Shown one piece after another: positions 27,105 to 41,008 of a stretch of 64,000 nt of DNA. This DNA is from Auanema rhodensis (lineage: Eukaryota > Nematoda > Chromadorea > Rhabditida > Rhabditidae): contig CAXKVF010000076.1 in NCBI GenBank assembly GCA_964057225.1, forward strand, positions 62,001 through 126,000, in the 5' to 3' direction. A program made the position numbers and the translations under genes. Below the pieces are notes generated by a model. The model worked only from the letters and a program-made list of their open reading frames with translations, was not told the origin of the DNA and ran no database searches. How positions within the stretch are numbered: the stretch's first letter is position 1; the number at the start of each line of letters is the position of its first letter.

Positions 27105-28688
27105 TTCACGTGAAAGATAAAGAGATGCGGTTTTCAAAATTAGATTCCCCATGTCCATATTAGTCTAAAAACAAATTTTTATTGATATTGGTTCATGGTA
27201 ACCATGACTTTGAAATTTACGTGAACTTTAATTTATGCTAATTAAATGTACACGTGATGTGCACTTGGTATGTAACTCGCTTCACGTGAAAGATAAAGAG
27301 ATGCGGTTTTCAAAATTAGATTCCCCATGTCCATATTAGTCTAAAAACAAATTTTTATTGATATTGCTTCATGGTAACCATGACTTTGAAATTTACGTGA
27401 ACTTTAATTTATGCTAATTAAATGTACACGTGATGTGCACTTGGTATGTAACTCGCTTCACGTGAAAGATAAAGAGATGCGGTTTTCAAAATTAGATTCC
27501 CCATGTCCATATTAATCTAAAAACAAATTTTTATTGATATTGGTTCATGGTAACCATGACTTTGAAATTTACGTGAACTTTAATTAATGCTAATTAAATG
27601 TACGCGTGATGTGCACTTGGTATGTAACTCGCTTCACGTGAAAGATAAAAAGATGCGGTTTTCAAAATTAGATTCCCCATGTCCATATTAGTCTAAAAAC
27701 AAATTTTTATTGATATTGCTTCATGGTAACCATGACTTTGAAATTTACGTGAACTTTAATTTATGCTAATTAAATGTACACGTGATGTGCACTTGGTATG
27801 TAACTCGCTTCACGTGAAAGATAAAGAGATGCGGTTTTCAAAATTAGATTCCCCATGTCCATATTAGTCTAAAAACAAATTTTTATTGATATTGGTTCAT
27901 GGTAACCATGACTTTGAAATTTACGTGAACTTTAATTAATGCTAATTAAATGTACGCGTGATGTGCACTTGGTGTGTAACTCGCTTCACGTGAAAGATAA
28001 AGAGATGCGGTTTTCAAAATTAGATTCCCCATGTCCATATTAGTCTAAAAACAAATTTTTATTGATATTGCTTCATGGTAACCATGACTTTGAAATTTAC
28101 GTGAACTTTAATTTATGCTAATTAAATGTACACGTGATGTGCACTTGGTATGTAACTCGCTTCACGTGAAAGATAAAGAGATGCGGTTTTTAAAATTAGA
28201 TTCCCCATGTCCATATTAGTCTAAAAACAAATTTTTATTGATATTGGTTCATGGTAACCATGACTTTGAAATTTACGTGAACTTTAATTTATGCTAATTA
28301 AATGTACACGTGATGTGCACTTGGTATGTAACTCGCTTCACGTGAAAGATAAAGAGATGCGGTTTTCAAAATTAGATTCCCCATGTCCATATTAGTCTAA
28401 AAACAAATTTTTATTGATATTGCTTCATGGTAACCATGACTTTGAAATTTACGTGAACTTTAATTTATGCTAATTAAATGTACACGTGATGTGCACTTGG
28501 TATGTAACTCGCTTCACGTGAAAGATAAAGAGATGCGGTTTTCAAAATTAGATTCCCCATGTCCATATTAGTCTAAAAACAAATTTTTATTGATATTGCT
28601 TCATGGTAACCATGACTTTGAAATTTACGTGAACTTTAATTTATGCTAATTAAATGTACACGTGATGTGCACTTGGTATGTAACTCGC
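27105..28688 (+). repeat. Array zone D: units 155-163, transitional
   Basis: Here the markers of zone C fade and those of zone E have not begun. Units 157 and 159 share TTAATTAATGC with TACGCGTG at 145-152, a two-unit-offset duplication (27457 and 27809). Unit 157 also has ATTAATCTAA, and unit 159 has GGTGTGTAAC. Unit 158 has AGATAAAAAG, a change that appears again in units 203 and 213. Unit 161 has GGTTTTTAAAATT. Units alternate GGTTC and GCTTC at 86-90. Confidence 0.8.
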
Positions 28689-29568
28689 TTCACGTGAAAG
28701 ATAAAGAGATGCGGTTTACAAAATTAGATTCCCCATGTCCATATTAGTCTAAAAACAAATTTTTATTGATATTGGTGCATGGTAACCATGACTTTGAAAT
28801 TTACGTGAACTTTAATTTATGCTAATTAAATGTACACGTGATGTGCACTTGGTATGTAACTCGCTTCACGTGAAAGATGAAGAGATGCGGGTTTCAAAAT
28901 TAGATTCCCCATGTCCATATTAGTCTAAAAACAAATTTTTATTGATATTGGTTCATGGTAACCATGACTTTGAAATTTACGTGAACTTTAATTTATGCTA
29001 ATTAAATGTACACGTGATGTGCACTTGGTATGTAACTCGCTTCACGTGAAAGATAAAGAGATGCGGTTTTCAAAATTAGATTGCCCATGTCCATATTAGT
29101 CTAAAAACAAATTGTTATTGATATTGGTTCATGGTAACCATGACTTTGAAATTTACGTGAACTTTAATTTATGCTAATTAAATGTACACGTGATGTGCAC
29201 TTGGTATGTAACTCGCTTCACGTGAAAGATGAAGAGATGCGGTTTTCAAAATTAGATTCCCCATGTCCATATTAGTCTAAAAACAAATTTTTATTGATAT
29301 TGGTGCATGGTAACCATGACTTTGAAATTTACGTGAACTTTAATTTATGCTAATTAAATGTACACGTGATGTGCACTTGGTATGTAACTCGCTTCACGTG
29401 AAAGATAAAGAGATGCGGTTTTCAAAATTAGATTGCCCATGTCCATATTAGTCTAAAAACAAATTGTTATTGATATTGGTTCATGGTAACCATGACTTTG
29501 AAATTTACGTGAACTTTAATTTATGCTAATTAAATGTACACGTGATGTGCACTTGGTATGTAACTCGC

Positions 29569-30448
29569 TTCACGTGAAAGATAAAGAGATACGGTTTTCA
29601 AAATTAGATTCCCCATGTCCATATTAGTCTAAAAACAAATTTTTATTGATATTGGTGCATGGTAACCATGACTTTGAAATTTACGTGAACTTTAATTTAT
29701 ACTAATTAAATGTACACGTGATGTGCACTTGGTATGTAACTCGCTTCACGTGAAAGATAAAGAGATGCGGTTTTCAAAATTAGATTCCCCATGTCCATAT
29801 TAGTCTAAAAACGAATTTTTATTGATATTGGTGCATGGTAACCACGACTTTGAAATTTACGTGAACTTTAATTTATGCTAATTAAATGTACACGTGATGT
29901 GCACTTGGTATGTAACTCGCTTCACGTGAAAGATAAAGAGATGCGGTTTTCAAAATTAGATTCCCCATGTCCATATTAGTCTAAAAACAAATTTTTATTG
30001 ATATTGGTTCATGGTAACCATGGCTTTGAAATTTACGTGAACTTTAATTTATGCTAATTAAATGTACACGTGATGTGCACTTGGTATGTAACTCGCTTCA
30101 CGTGAAAGATAAAGAGATGCGGTTTTCAAAATTAGATTCCCCATGTCCATATTAGTCTAAAAACAAATTTTTATTGATATTGGTGCATGGTAACCATGAC
30201 TTTGAAATTTACGTGAACTTTAATTTATGCTAATTAAATGTACACGTGATGTGCACTTGGTATGTAACTCGCTTCACGTGAAAGATGAAGAGATGCGATT
30301 TTCAAAATTAGATTCCCCATGTCCATATTAGTCTAAAAACAAATTTTTATTGATATTGGTTCATGGTAACCATGACTTTGAAATTTACGTGAACTTTAAT
30401 TTATGCTAATTAAATGTACACGTGATGTGCACTTGGTATGTAACTCGC
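29569..30448 (+). repeat. Block shared with 38545-39424 (offset 51 units, 8,976 bp)
   Basis: Units 169-173 carry ATACTAATT, then ACGAATTTTT with ACCACGAC, then ATGGCTTTG, then GGTGC, then AGATGAAG with GCGATTTT. The same order occurs in units 220-224 (38545-39424) and again in 227-231. Small differences (GATACGG in unit 169, GTGCCCTTGG in unit 220, GCACCTGG in unit 223) show some divergence since the copying. Confidence 0.8.
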
Positions 30449-33400
30449 TTCACGTGAAAGATAAAGAGATGCGGTTTTCAAAATTAGATTCCCCATGTCC
30501 ATATTAGTCTAAAAACAAATTTTTATTGATATTGGTGCATGGTAACCGTGACTTTGAAATTTACGTGAACTTTAATTTATGCTAATTAAATGTACACGTG
30601 ATGTGCACTTGGTATGTAACTCGCTTCACGTGAAAGATAAAGAGATGCGGTTTTCAAAATTAGATTCCCCATGTCCATATTAGTCTAAAAACAAATTTTT
30701 ATTGATATTGGTGCATGGTAACCATGACTTTGAAATTTACGTGAACTTTAATTTATGCTAATTAAATGTACACGTGATGTGCATTTGGTATGTAACTCGC
30801 TTCACGTGAAAGATAAAGAGATGCGGTTTTCAAAATTAGATTCCCCATGTCCATATTAGTCTAAAAACAAATTTTTATTGATATTGGTTCATGGTAACCA
30901 TGACTTTGAAATTTACGTGAACTTTAATTTATGCTAATTGAATGTACACGTGATGTGCACTTGGTATGTAACTCGCTTCACGTGAAAGATGAAGAGATGC
31001 GGTTTTCAAAATTAGATTCCCCATTTCCATATTAGTCTAAAAACAAATTTTTATTGATATTGCTTCATGGTAACCATGACTTTGAAATTTACGTGAACTT
31101 TAATTTATGCTAATTGAATGTACACGTGATGTGCACTTGGTATGTAACTCGCTTCACGTGAAAGATAAAGAGATGCGGTTTTCAAAATTAGATTCCCCAT
31201 GTCCATATTAGTCTAAAAACAAATTTTTATTGATATTGGTGCATGGTAACCATGACTTTGAAATTTACGTGAACTTTAATTTATGCTAATTAAATGTACA
31301 CGTGATGTGCACTTGGTATGTAACTCGCTTCACGTGAAAGATGAAGAGATGCGATTTTCAAAATTAGATTCCCCATGTCCATATTAGTCTAAAAACAAAT
31401 TTTTATTGATATTGGTTCATGGTAACCATGACTTTGAAATTTACGTGAACTTTAATTTATGCTAATTAAATGTACACGTGATGTGCACTTGGTATGTAAC
31501 TCGCTTCACGTGAAAGATAAAGAGATGCGGTTTTCAAAATTAGATTCCCCATGTCCATATTAGTCTAAAAACAAATTTTTATTGATATTGGTGCATGGTA
31601 ACCATGACTTTGAAATTTACGTGAACTTTAATTTATGCTAATTAAATGTACACTTGATGTGCACTTGGTATGTAACTCGCTTCACGTGAAAGATAAAGAG
31701 ATGCGGTTTTCAAAATTAGATTCCCCATGTCCATATTAGTCTAAAAACAAATTTTTATTGATATTGGTGCATGGTAACCGTGACTTTGAAATTTACGTGA
31801 ACTTTAATTTATGCTAATTAAATGTACACGTGATGTGCACTTGGTATGTAACTCGCTTCACGTGAAAGATAAAGAGATGCGGTTTTCAAAATTAGATTCC
31901 CCATGTCCATATTAGTCTAAAAACAAATTTTTATTGATATTGGTGCATGGTAACCATGACTTTGAAATTTACGTGAACTTTAATTTATGCTAATTAAATG
32001 TACACGTGATGTGCATTTGGTATGTAACTCGCTTCACGTGAAAGATAAAGAGATGCGGTTTTCAAAATTAGATTCCCCATGTCCATATTAGTCTAAAAAC
32101 AAATTTTTATTGATATTGGTTCATGGTAACCATGACTTTGAAATTTACGTGAACTTTAATTTATGCTAATTGAATGTACACGTGATGTGCACTTGGTATG
32201 TAACTCGCTTCACGTGAAAGATGAAGAGATGCGGTTTTCAAAATTAGATTCCCCATTTCCATATTAGTCTAAAAACAAATTTTTATTGATATTGCTTCAT
32301 GGTAACCATGACTTTGAAATTTACGTGAACTTTAATTTATGCTAATTGAATGTACACGTGATGTGCACTTGGTATGTAACTCGCTTCACGTGAAAGATAA
32401 AGAGATGCGGTTTTCAAAATTAGATTCCCCATGTCCATATTAGTCTAAAAACAAATTTTTATTGATATTGGTGCATGGTAACCATGACTTTGAAATTTAC
32501 GTGAACTTTAATTTATGCTAATTAAATGTACACGTGATGTGCACTTGGTATGTAACTCGCTTCACGTGAAAGATGAAGAGATGCGATTTTCAAAATTAGA
32601 TTCCCCATGTCCATATTAGTCTAAAAACAAATTTTTATTGATATTGGTTCATGGTAACCATGACTTTGAAATTTACGTGAACTTTAATTTATGCTAATTA
32701 AATGTACACGTGATGTGCACTTGGTATGTAACTCGCTTCACGTGAAAGATAAAGAGATGCGGTTTTCAAAATTAGATTCCCCATGTCCATATTAGTCTAA
32801 AAACAAATTTTTATTGATATTGGTGCATGGTAACCATGACTTTGAAATTTACGTGAACTTTAATTTATGCTAATTAAATGTACACTTGATGTGCACTTGG
32901 TATGTAACTCGCTTCACGTGAAAGATAAAGAGATGCGGTTTTCAAAATTAGATTCCCCATGTCCATATTAGTCTAAAAACAAATTTTTATTGATATTGGT
33001 GCATGGTAACCGTGACTTTGAAATTTACGTGAACTTTAATTTATGCTAATTAAATGTACACGTGATGTGCACTTGGTATGTAACTCGCTTCACGTGAAAG
33101 ATAAAGAGATGCGGTTTTCAAAATTAGATTCCCCATGTCCATATTAGTCTAAAAACAAATTTTTATTGATATTGGTTCATGGTAACCATGACTTTGAAAT
33201 TTACGTGAACTTTAATTTATGCTAATTGAATGTACACGTGATGTGCACTTGGTATGTAACTCGCTTCACGTGAAAGATAAAGAGATGCGGTTTTCAAAAT
33301 TAGATTCCCCATGTCCATATTAGTCTAAAAACAAATTTTTATTGATATTGGTTCATGGTAACCATGACTTTGAAATTTACGTGAACTTTAATTTATGCTA

Positions 33401-34848
33401 ATTGAATGTACACGTGATGTGCACTTGGTATGTAACTCGCTTCACGTGAAAGATGAAGAGATGCGGTTTTCAAAATTAGATTCCCCATTTCCATATTAGT
33501 CTAAAAACAAATTTTTATTGATATTGCTTCATGGTAACCATGACTTTGAAATTTACGTGAACTTTAATTTATGCTAATTGAATGTACACGTGATGTGCAC
33601 TTGGTATGTAACTCGCTTCACGTGAAAGATAAAGAGATGCGGTTTTCAAAATTAGATTCCCCATGTCCATATTAGTCTAAAAACAAATTTTTATTGATAT
33701 TGGTGCATGGTAACCATGACTTTGAAATTTACGTGAACTTTAATTTATGCTAATTAAATGTACACGTGATGTGCACTTGGTATGTAACTCGCTTCACGTG
33801 AAAGATGAAGAGATGCGATTTTCAAAATTAGATTCCCCATGTCCATATTAGTCTAAAAACAAATTTTTATTGATATTGGTTCATGGTAACCATGACTTTG
33901 AAATTTACGTGAACTTTAATTTATGCTAATTAAATGTACACGTGATGTGCACTTGGTATGTAACTCGCTTCACGTGAAAGATAAAGAGATGCGGTTTTCA
34001 AAATTAGATTCCCCATGTCCATATTAGTCTAAAAACAAATTTTTATTGATATTGGTGCATGGTAACCATGACTTTGAAATTTACGTGAACTTTAATTTAT
34101 GCTAATTAAATGTACACTTGATGTGCACTTGGTATGTAACTCGCTTCACGTGAAAGATAAAGAGATGCGGTTTTCAAAATTAGATTCCCCATGTCCATAT
34201 TAGTCTAAAAACAAATTTTTATTGATATTGGTGCATGGTAACCATGACTTTGAAATTTACGTGAACTTTAATTTATGCTAATTAAATGTACACGTGATGT
34301 GCATTTGGTATGTAACTCGCTTCACGTGAAAGATAAAGAGATGCGGTTTTCAAAATTAGATTCCCCATGTCCATATTAGTCTAAAAACAAATTTTTATTG
34401 ATATTGGTTCATGGTAACCATGACTTTGAAATTTACGTGAACTTTAATTTATGCTAATTGAATGTACACGTGATGTGCACTTGGTATGTAACTCGCTTCA
34501 CGTGAAAGATAAAGAGATGCGGTTTTCAAAATTAGATTCCCCATTTCCATATTAGTCTAAAAACAAATTTTTATTGATATTGCTTCATGGTAACCATGAC
34601 TTTGAAATTTACGTGAACTTTAATTTATGCTAATTGAATGTACACGTGATGTGCACTTGGTATGTAACTCGCTTCACGTGAAAGATAAAGAGATGCGGTT
34701 TTCAAAATTAGATTCCCCATGTCCATATTAGTCTAAAAACAAATTTTTATTGATATTGGTGCATGGTAACCATGACTTTGAAATTTACGTGAACTTTAAT
34801 TTATGCTAATTAAATGTACACGTGATGTGCACTTGGTATGTAACTCGC
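30273..34848 (+). repeat. 7-unit higher-order repeat (1,232 bp), four copies of 6, 7, 7 and 6 units
   Basis: The full copy, units 179-185 (31329-32560), runs: GCGATTTT; ACACTTGATG; ACCGTGAC; GTGCATTTGG; AATTGAATG with GGTTC; CCATTTCC with GCTTC and AATTGAATG; plain GGTGC. Units 186-192 (32561-33792) repeat it, but the fourth unit has been replaced by a second AATTGAATG type. Units 173-178 (30273-31328) lack the ACACTTGATG unit. Units 193-198 (33793-34848) lack the ACCGTGAC unit, and unit 197 has lost the 15G change. The two short copies show loss or gain of single monomers inside the repeat. Confidence 0.9.
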
Positions 34849-35200
34849 TTCACGTGAAAGATAAAGAGATGCGGTTTTCAAAATTAGATTCCCCATGTCC
34901 ATATTAGTCTAAAAACAAATTTTTATTGATATTGCTTCATGGTAACCATGACTTTGAAATTTACGTGAACTTTAATTTATGCTAATTAAATGTACACGTG
35001 ATGTGCACTTGGTATGTAACTCGCTTCACGTGAAAGATAAAGAGATGCGGTTTTCAAAATTAGATTCCCCATGTCCATATTAGTCTAAAAACAAATTTTT
35101 ATTGATATTGCTTCATGGTAACCATGACTTTGAAATTTACGTGAACTTTAATTTATGCTAATTAAATGTACACGTGATGTGCACTTGGTATGTAACTCGC

Positions 35201-38200
35201 TTCACGTGAAAGATAAAGAGATGCGGTTTTCAAAATTAGATTCCCCATGTCCATATTAGTCTAAAAACAAATTTTTATTGATATTGGTGCATGGTAACCA
35301 TGACTTTGAAATTTACGTGAACTTTAATTTATGCTAATTAAATGTACACGTGATGTGCACTTGGTATGTAACTCGCTTCACGTGAAAGATGAAGAGATGC
35401 GGTTTTCAAAATTAGATTCCCCATGTCCATATTAGTCTAAAAACAAATTTTTATACATATTGGTTCATGGTAACCATGACTTTGAAATTTACGTGAACTT
35501 TAATTTATGCTAATTAAATGTACACGTGATGTGCACTTGGTATGTAACTCGCTTCACGTGAAAGATAAAAAGATGCGGTTTTCAAAATTAGATTGCCCAT
35601 GTCCATATTAGTCTAAAAACAAATTGTTATTGATATTGGTTCATGGTAACCATGACTTTGAAATTTACGTGAACTTTAATTTATGCTAATTAAATGTACA
35701 CGTGATGTGCACTTGGTATGTAACTCGCTTCACGTGAAAGATGAAGAGATGCGGTTTTCAAAATTAGATTCCCCATGTCCATATTAGTCTAAAAACAAAT
35801 TTTTATTGATATTGGTTCATGGTAACCATGACTTTGAAATTTACGTGAACTTTAATTTATGCTAATTAAATGTACACGTGATGTGCACTTGGTATGTAAC
35901 TCGCTTCACGTGAAAGATAAAGAGATGCGGTTTTCAAAATTAGATTGCCCATGTCCATATTAGTCTAAAAACAAATTGTTATTGATATTGGTTCATGGTA
36001 ACCATGACTTTGAAATTTACGTGAACTTTAATTTATGCTAATTAAATGTACACGTGATGTGCACTTGGTATGTAACTCGCTTCACGTGAAAGATGAAGAG
36101 ATGCGGTTTTCAAAATTAGATTCCCCATGTCCATATTAGTCTAAAAACAAATTTTTATTGATATTGGTGCATGGTAACCATGACTTTGAAATTTACGTGA
36201 ACTTTAATTTATGCTAATTAAATGTACACGTGATGTGCACTTGGTATGTAACTCGCTTCACGTGAAAGATAAAGAGATGCGGTTTTCAAAATTAGATTGC
36301 CCATGTCCATATTAGTCTAAAAACAAATTGTTATTGATATTGGTTCATGGTAACCATGACTTTGAAATTTACGTGAACTTTAATTTATGCTAATTAAATG
36401 TACACGTGATGTGCACTTGGTATGTAACTCGCTTCACGTGAAAGATAAAGAGATACGGTTTTCAAAATTAGATTCCACATGTCCATATTAGTCTAAAAAC
36501 AAATTTTTATTGATATTGGTGCATGGTAACCGTGACTTTGAAATTTACGTGAACTTTAATTTATGCTAATTAAATGTACACGTGATGTGCACTTGGTATG
36601 TAACTCGCTTCACGTGAAAGATAAAGAGATGCGGTTTTCAAAATTAGATTCCCCATGTCCATATTAGTCTAAAAACAAATTTTTATTGATATTGGTGCAT
36701 GGTAACCATGACTTTGAAATTTACGTGAACTTTAATTTATACTAATTAAATGTACACGTGATGTGCCCTTGGTATGTAACTCGCTTCACGTGAAAGATAA
36801 AGAGATGCGGTTTTCAAAATTAGATTCCCCATGTCCATATTAGTCTAAAAACGAATTTTTATTGATATTGGTGCATGGTAACCACGACTTTGAAATTTAC
36901 GTGAACTTTAATTTATGCTAATTAAATGTACACGTGATGTGCACTTGGTATGTAACTCGCTTCACGTGAAAGATAAAGAGATGCGGTTTTCAAAATTAGA
37001 TTCCCCATGTCCATATTAGTCTAAAAACAAATTTTTATTGATATTGGTGCATGGTAACCATGACTTTGAAATTTACGTGAACTTTAATTTATGCTAATTA
37101 AATGTACACGTGATGTGCACTTGGTATGTAACTCGCTTCACGTGAAAGATGAAGAGATGCGGTTTTCAAAATTAGATTCCCCATGTCCATATTAGTCTAA
37201 AAACAAATTTTTATACATATTGGTTCATGGTAACCATGACTTTGAAATTTACGTGAACTTTAATTTATGCTAATTAAATGTACACGTGATGTGCACTTGG
37301 TATGTAACTCGCTTCACGTGAAAGATAAAAAGATGCGGTTTTCAAAATTAGATTGCCCATGTCCATATTAGTCTAAAAACAAATTGTTATTGATATTGGT
37401 TCATGGTAACCATGACTTTGAAATTTACGTGAACTTTAATTTATGCTAATTAAATGTACACGTGATGTGCACTTGGTATGTAACTCGCTTCACGTGAAAG
37501 ATGAAGAGATGCGGTTTTCAAAATTAGATTCCCCATGTCCATATTAGTCTAAAAACAAATTTTTATTGATATTGGTTCATGGTAACCATGACTTTGAAAT
37601 TTACGTGAACTTTAATTTATGCTAATTAAATGTACACGTGATGTGCACTTGGTATGTAACTCGCTTCACGTGAAAGATAAAGAGATGCGGTTTTCAAAAT
37701 TAGATTGCCCATGTCCATATTAGTCTAAAAACAAATTGTTATTGATATTGGTTCATGGTAACCATGACTTTGAAATTTACGTGAACTTTAATTTATGCTA
37801 ATTAAATGTACACGTGATGTGCACTTGGTATGTAACTCGCTTCACGTGAAAGATGAAGAGATGCGGTTTTCAAAATTAGATTCCCCATGTCCATATTAGT
37901 CTAAAAACAAATTTTTATTGATATTGGTGCATGGTAACCATGACTTTGAAATTTACGTGAACTTTAATTTATGCTAATTAAATGTACACGTGATGTGCAC
38001 TTGGTATGTAACTCGCTTCACGTGAAAGATAAAGAGATGCGGTTTTCAAAATTAGATTGCCCATGTCCATATTAGTCTAAAAACAAATTGTTATTGATAT
38101 TGGTTCATGGTAACCATGACTTTGAAATTTACGTGAACTTTAATTTATGCTAATTAAATGTACACGTGATGTGCACTTGGTATGTAACTCGCTTCACGTG

Positions 38201-38896
38201 AAAGATAAAGAGATACGGTTTTCAAAATTAGATTCCACATGTCCATATTAGTCTAAAAACAAATTTTTATTGATATTGGTGCATGGTAACCGTGACTTTG
38301 AAATTTACGTGAACTTTAATTTATGCTAATTAAATGTACACGTGATGTGCACTTGGTATGTAACTCGCTTCACGTGAAAGATAAAGAGATGCGGTTTTCA
38401 AAATTAGATTGCCCATGTCCATATTAGTCTAAAAACAAATTTTAATTGATATTGGTTCATGGTAACCATGACTTTGAAATTTACGTGAACTTTAATTTAT
38501 GCTAATTAAATGTACACGTGATGTGCACTTGGTATGTAACTCGCTTCACGTGAAAGATAAAGAGATGCGGTTTTCAAAATTAGATTCCCCATGTCCATAT
38601 TAGTCTAAAAACAAATTTTTATTGATATTGGTGCATGGTAACCATGACTTTGAAATTTACGTGAACTTTAATTTATACTAATTAAATGTACACGTGATGT
38701 GCCCTTGGTATGTAACTCGCTTCACGTGAAAGATAAAGAGATGCGGTTTTCAAAATTAGATTCCCCATGTCCATATTAGTCTAAAAACGAATTTTTATTG
38801 ATATTGGTGCATGGTAACCACGACTTTGAAATTTACGTGAACTTTAATTTATGCTAATTAAATGTACACGTGATGTGCACTTGGTATGTAACTCGC
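35201..38896 (+). repeat. 10-unit higher-order repeat (1,760 bp), second copy extended by one unit
   Basis: Units 201-208 (35201-36608) match 211-218 (36961-38368): GGTGC; AGATGAAG with TTATACATAT; AGATAAAAAG with TTGCCC; AGATGAAG; TTGCCC; AGATGAAG with GGTGC; TTGCCC; GATACGG with TTCCACATGT and ACCGTGAC. In the first copy the next units (209-210) are ATACTAATT with GTGCCCTTGG, then ACGAATTTTT. In the second copy these are units 220-221, because unit 219 (38369-38544) is inserted. Unit 219 has TTGCCC but TTTTAATTG in place of the usual ATTGTTATTG. Within the block, AGATGAAG and TTGCCC units alternate strictly, a 352-bp dimer pattern. Confidence 0.9.
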
Positions 38897-41008
38897 TTCA
38901 CGTGAAAGATAAAGAGATGCGGTTTTCAAAATTAGATTCCCCATGTCCATATTAGTCTAAAAACAAATTTTTATTGATATTGGTTCATGGTAACCATGGC
39001 TTTGAAATTTACGTGAACTTTAATTTATGCTAATTAAATGTACACGTGATGTGCACTTGGTATGTAACTCGCTTCACGTGAAAGATAAAGAGATGCGGTT
39101 TTCAAAATTAGATTCCCCATGTCCATATTAGTCTAAAAACAAATTTTTATTGATATTGGTGCATGGTAACCATGACTTTGAAATTTACGTGAACTTTAAT
39201 TTATGCTAATTAAATGTACACGTGATGTGCACCTGGTATGTAACTCGATTCACGTGAAAGATGAAGAGATGCGATTTTCAAAATTAGATTCCCCATGTCC
39301 ATATTAGTCTAAAAACAAATTTTTATTGATATTGGTTCATGGTAACCATGACTTTGAAATTTACGTGAACTTTAATTTATGCTAATTAAATGTACACGTG
39401 ATGTGCACTTGGTATGTAACTCGCTTCACGTGAAAGATAAAGAGATGCGGTTTTCAAAATTAGATTCCCCATGTCCATATTAGTCTAAAAACAAATTTTT
39501 ATTGATATTGGTGCATGGTAACCATGACTTTGAAATTTACGTGAACTTTAATTTATGCTAATTAAATGTACACTTGATGTGCACTTGGTATGTAACTCGC
39601 TTCACGTGAAAAATAAAGAGATGCGGTTTTCAAAATTAGATTCCCCATGTCCATATTAGTCTAAAAACAAATTTTTATTGATATTGGTTCATGGTAACCA
39701 TGACTTTGAAATTTACGTGAACTTTAATTTATGCTAATTAAATGTACACGTGATGTGCACTTGGTATGTAACTCGCTTCACGTGAAAGATAAAGAGATGC
39801 GGTTTTCAAAATTAGATTCCCCATGTCCATATTAGTCTAAAAACAAATTTTTATTGATATTGGTGCATGGTAACCATGACTTTGAAATTTACGTGAACTT
39901 TAATTTATACTAATTAAATGTACACGTGATGTGCCCTTGGTATGTAACTCGCTTCACGTGAAAGATAAAGAGATGCGGTTTTCAAAATTAGATTCCCCAT
40001 GTCCATATTAGTCTAAAAACGAATTTTTATTGATATTGGTGCATGGTAACCACGACTTTGAAATTTACGTGAACTTTAATTTATGCTAATTAAATGTACA
40101 CGTGATGTGCACTTGGTATGTAACTCGCTTCACGTGAAAGATAAAGAGATGCGGTTTTCAAAATTAGATTCCCCATGTCCATATTAGTCTAAAAACAAAT
40201 TTTTATTGATATTGGTTCATGGTAACCATGGCTTTGAAATTTACGTGAACTTTAATTTATGCTAATTAAATGTACACGTGATGTGCACTTGGTATGTAAC
40301 TCGCTTCACGTGAAAGATAAAGAGATGCGGTTTTCAAAATTAGATTGCCCATGTCCATATTAGTCTAAAAACAAATTTTTATTGATATTGGTGCATGGTA
40401 ACCATGACTTTGAAATTTACGTGAACTTTAATTTATGCTAATTAAATGTACACGTGATGTGCACCTGGTATGTAACTCGATTCACGTGAAAGATGAAGAG
40501 ATGCGATTTTCAAAATTAGATTCCCCATGTCCATATTAGTCTAAAAACAAATTTTTATTGATATTGGTTCATGGTAACCATGACTTTGAAATTTACGTGA
40601 ACTTTAATTTATGCTAATTAAATGTACACGTGATGTGCACTTGGTATGTAACTCGCTTCACGTGAAAGATAAAGAGATGCGGTTTTCAAAATTAGATTCC
40701 CCATGTCCATATTAGTCTAAAAACAAATTTTTATTGATATTGGTGCATGGTAACCATGACTTTGAAATTTACGTGAACTTTAATTTATGCTAATTAAATG
40801 TACACTTGATGTGCACTTGGTATGTAACTCGCTTCACGTGAAAAATAAAGAGATGCGGTTTTCAAAATTAGATTCCCCATGTCCATATTAGTCTAAAAAC
40901 AAATTTTTATTGATATTGGTGCATGGTAACCATGACTTTGAAATTTACGTGAACTTTAATTTATGCTAATTAAATGTACACGTGATGTGCATTTGGTATG
41001 TAACTCGC
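38545..41008 (+). repeat. Second 7-unit higher-order repeat (1,232 bp), two tandem copies
   Basis: Units 220-226 (38545-39776) match units 227-233 (39777-41008). Markers: ATACTAATT with GTGCCCTTGG; ACGAATTTTT with ACCACGAC; ATGGCTTTG; GCACCTGG with ACTCGATTC; AGATGAAG with GCGATTTT; ACACTTGATG; GAAAAATAAAG. Differences: unit 230 has TTGCCC where unit 223 has TTCCCC, and unit 233 has GGTGC with GTGCATTTGG where unit 226 has GGTTC. Part of the content (GCGATTTT followed by ACACTTGATG) is shared with the 7-unit repeat at units 173-198. Confidence 0.9.

Noticed and set aside
38369-38544. Unit 219 as a foreign insertion
   Set aside because: It is a normal 176-bp monomer of the local TTGCCC type, so it is a one-unit gain within the array.
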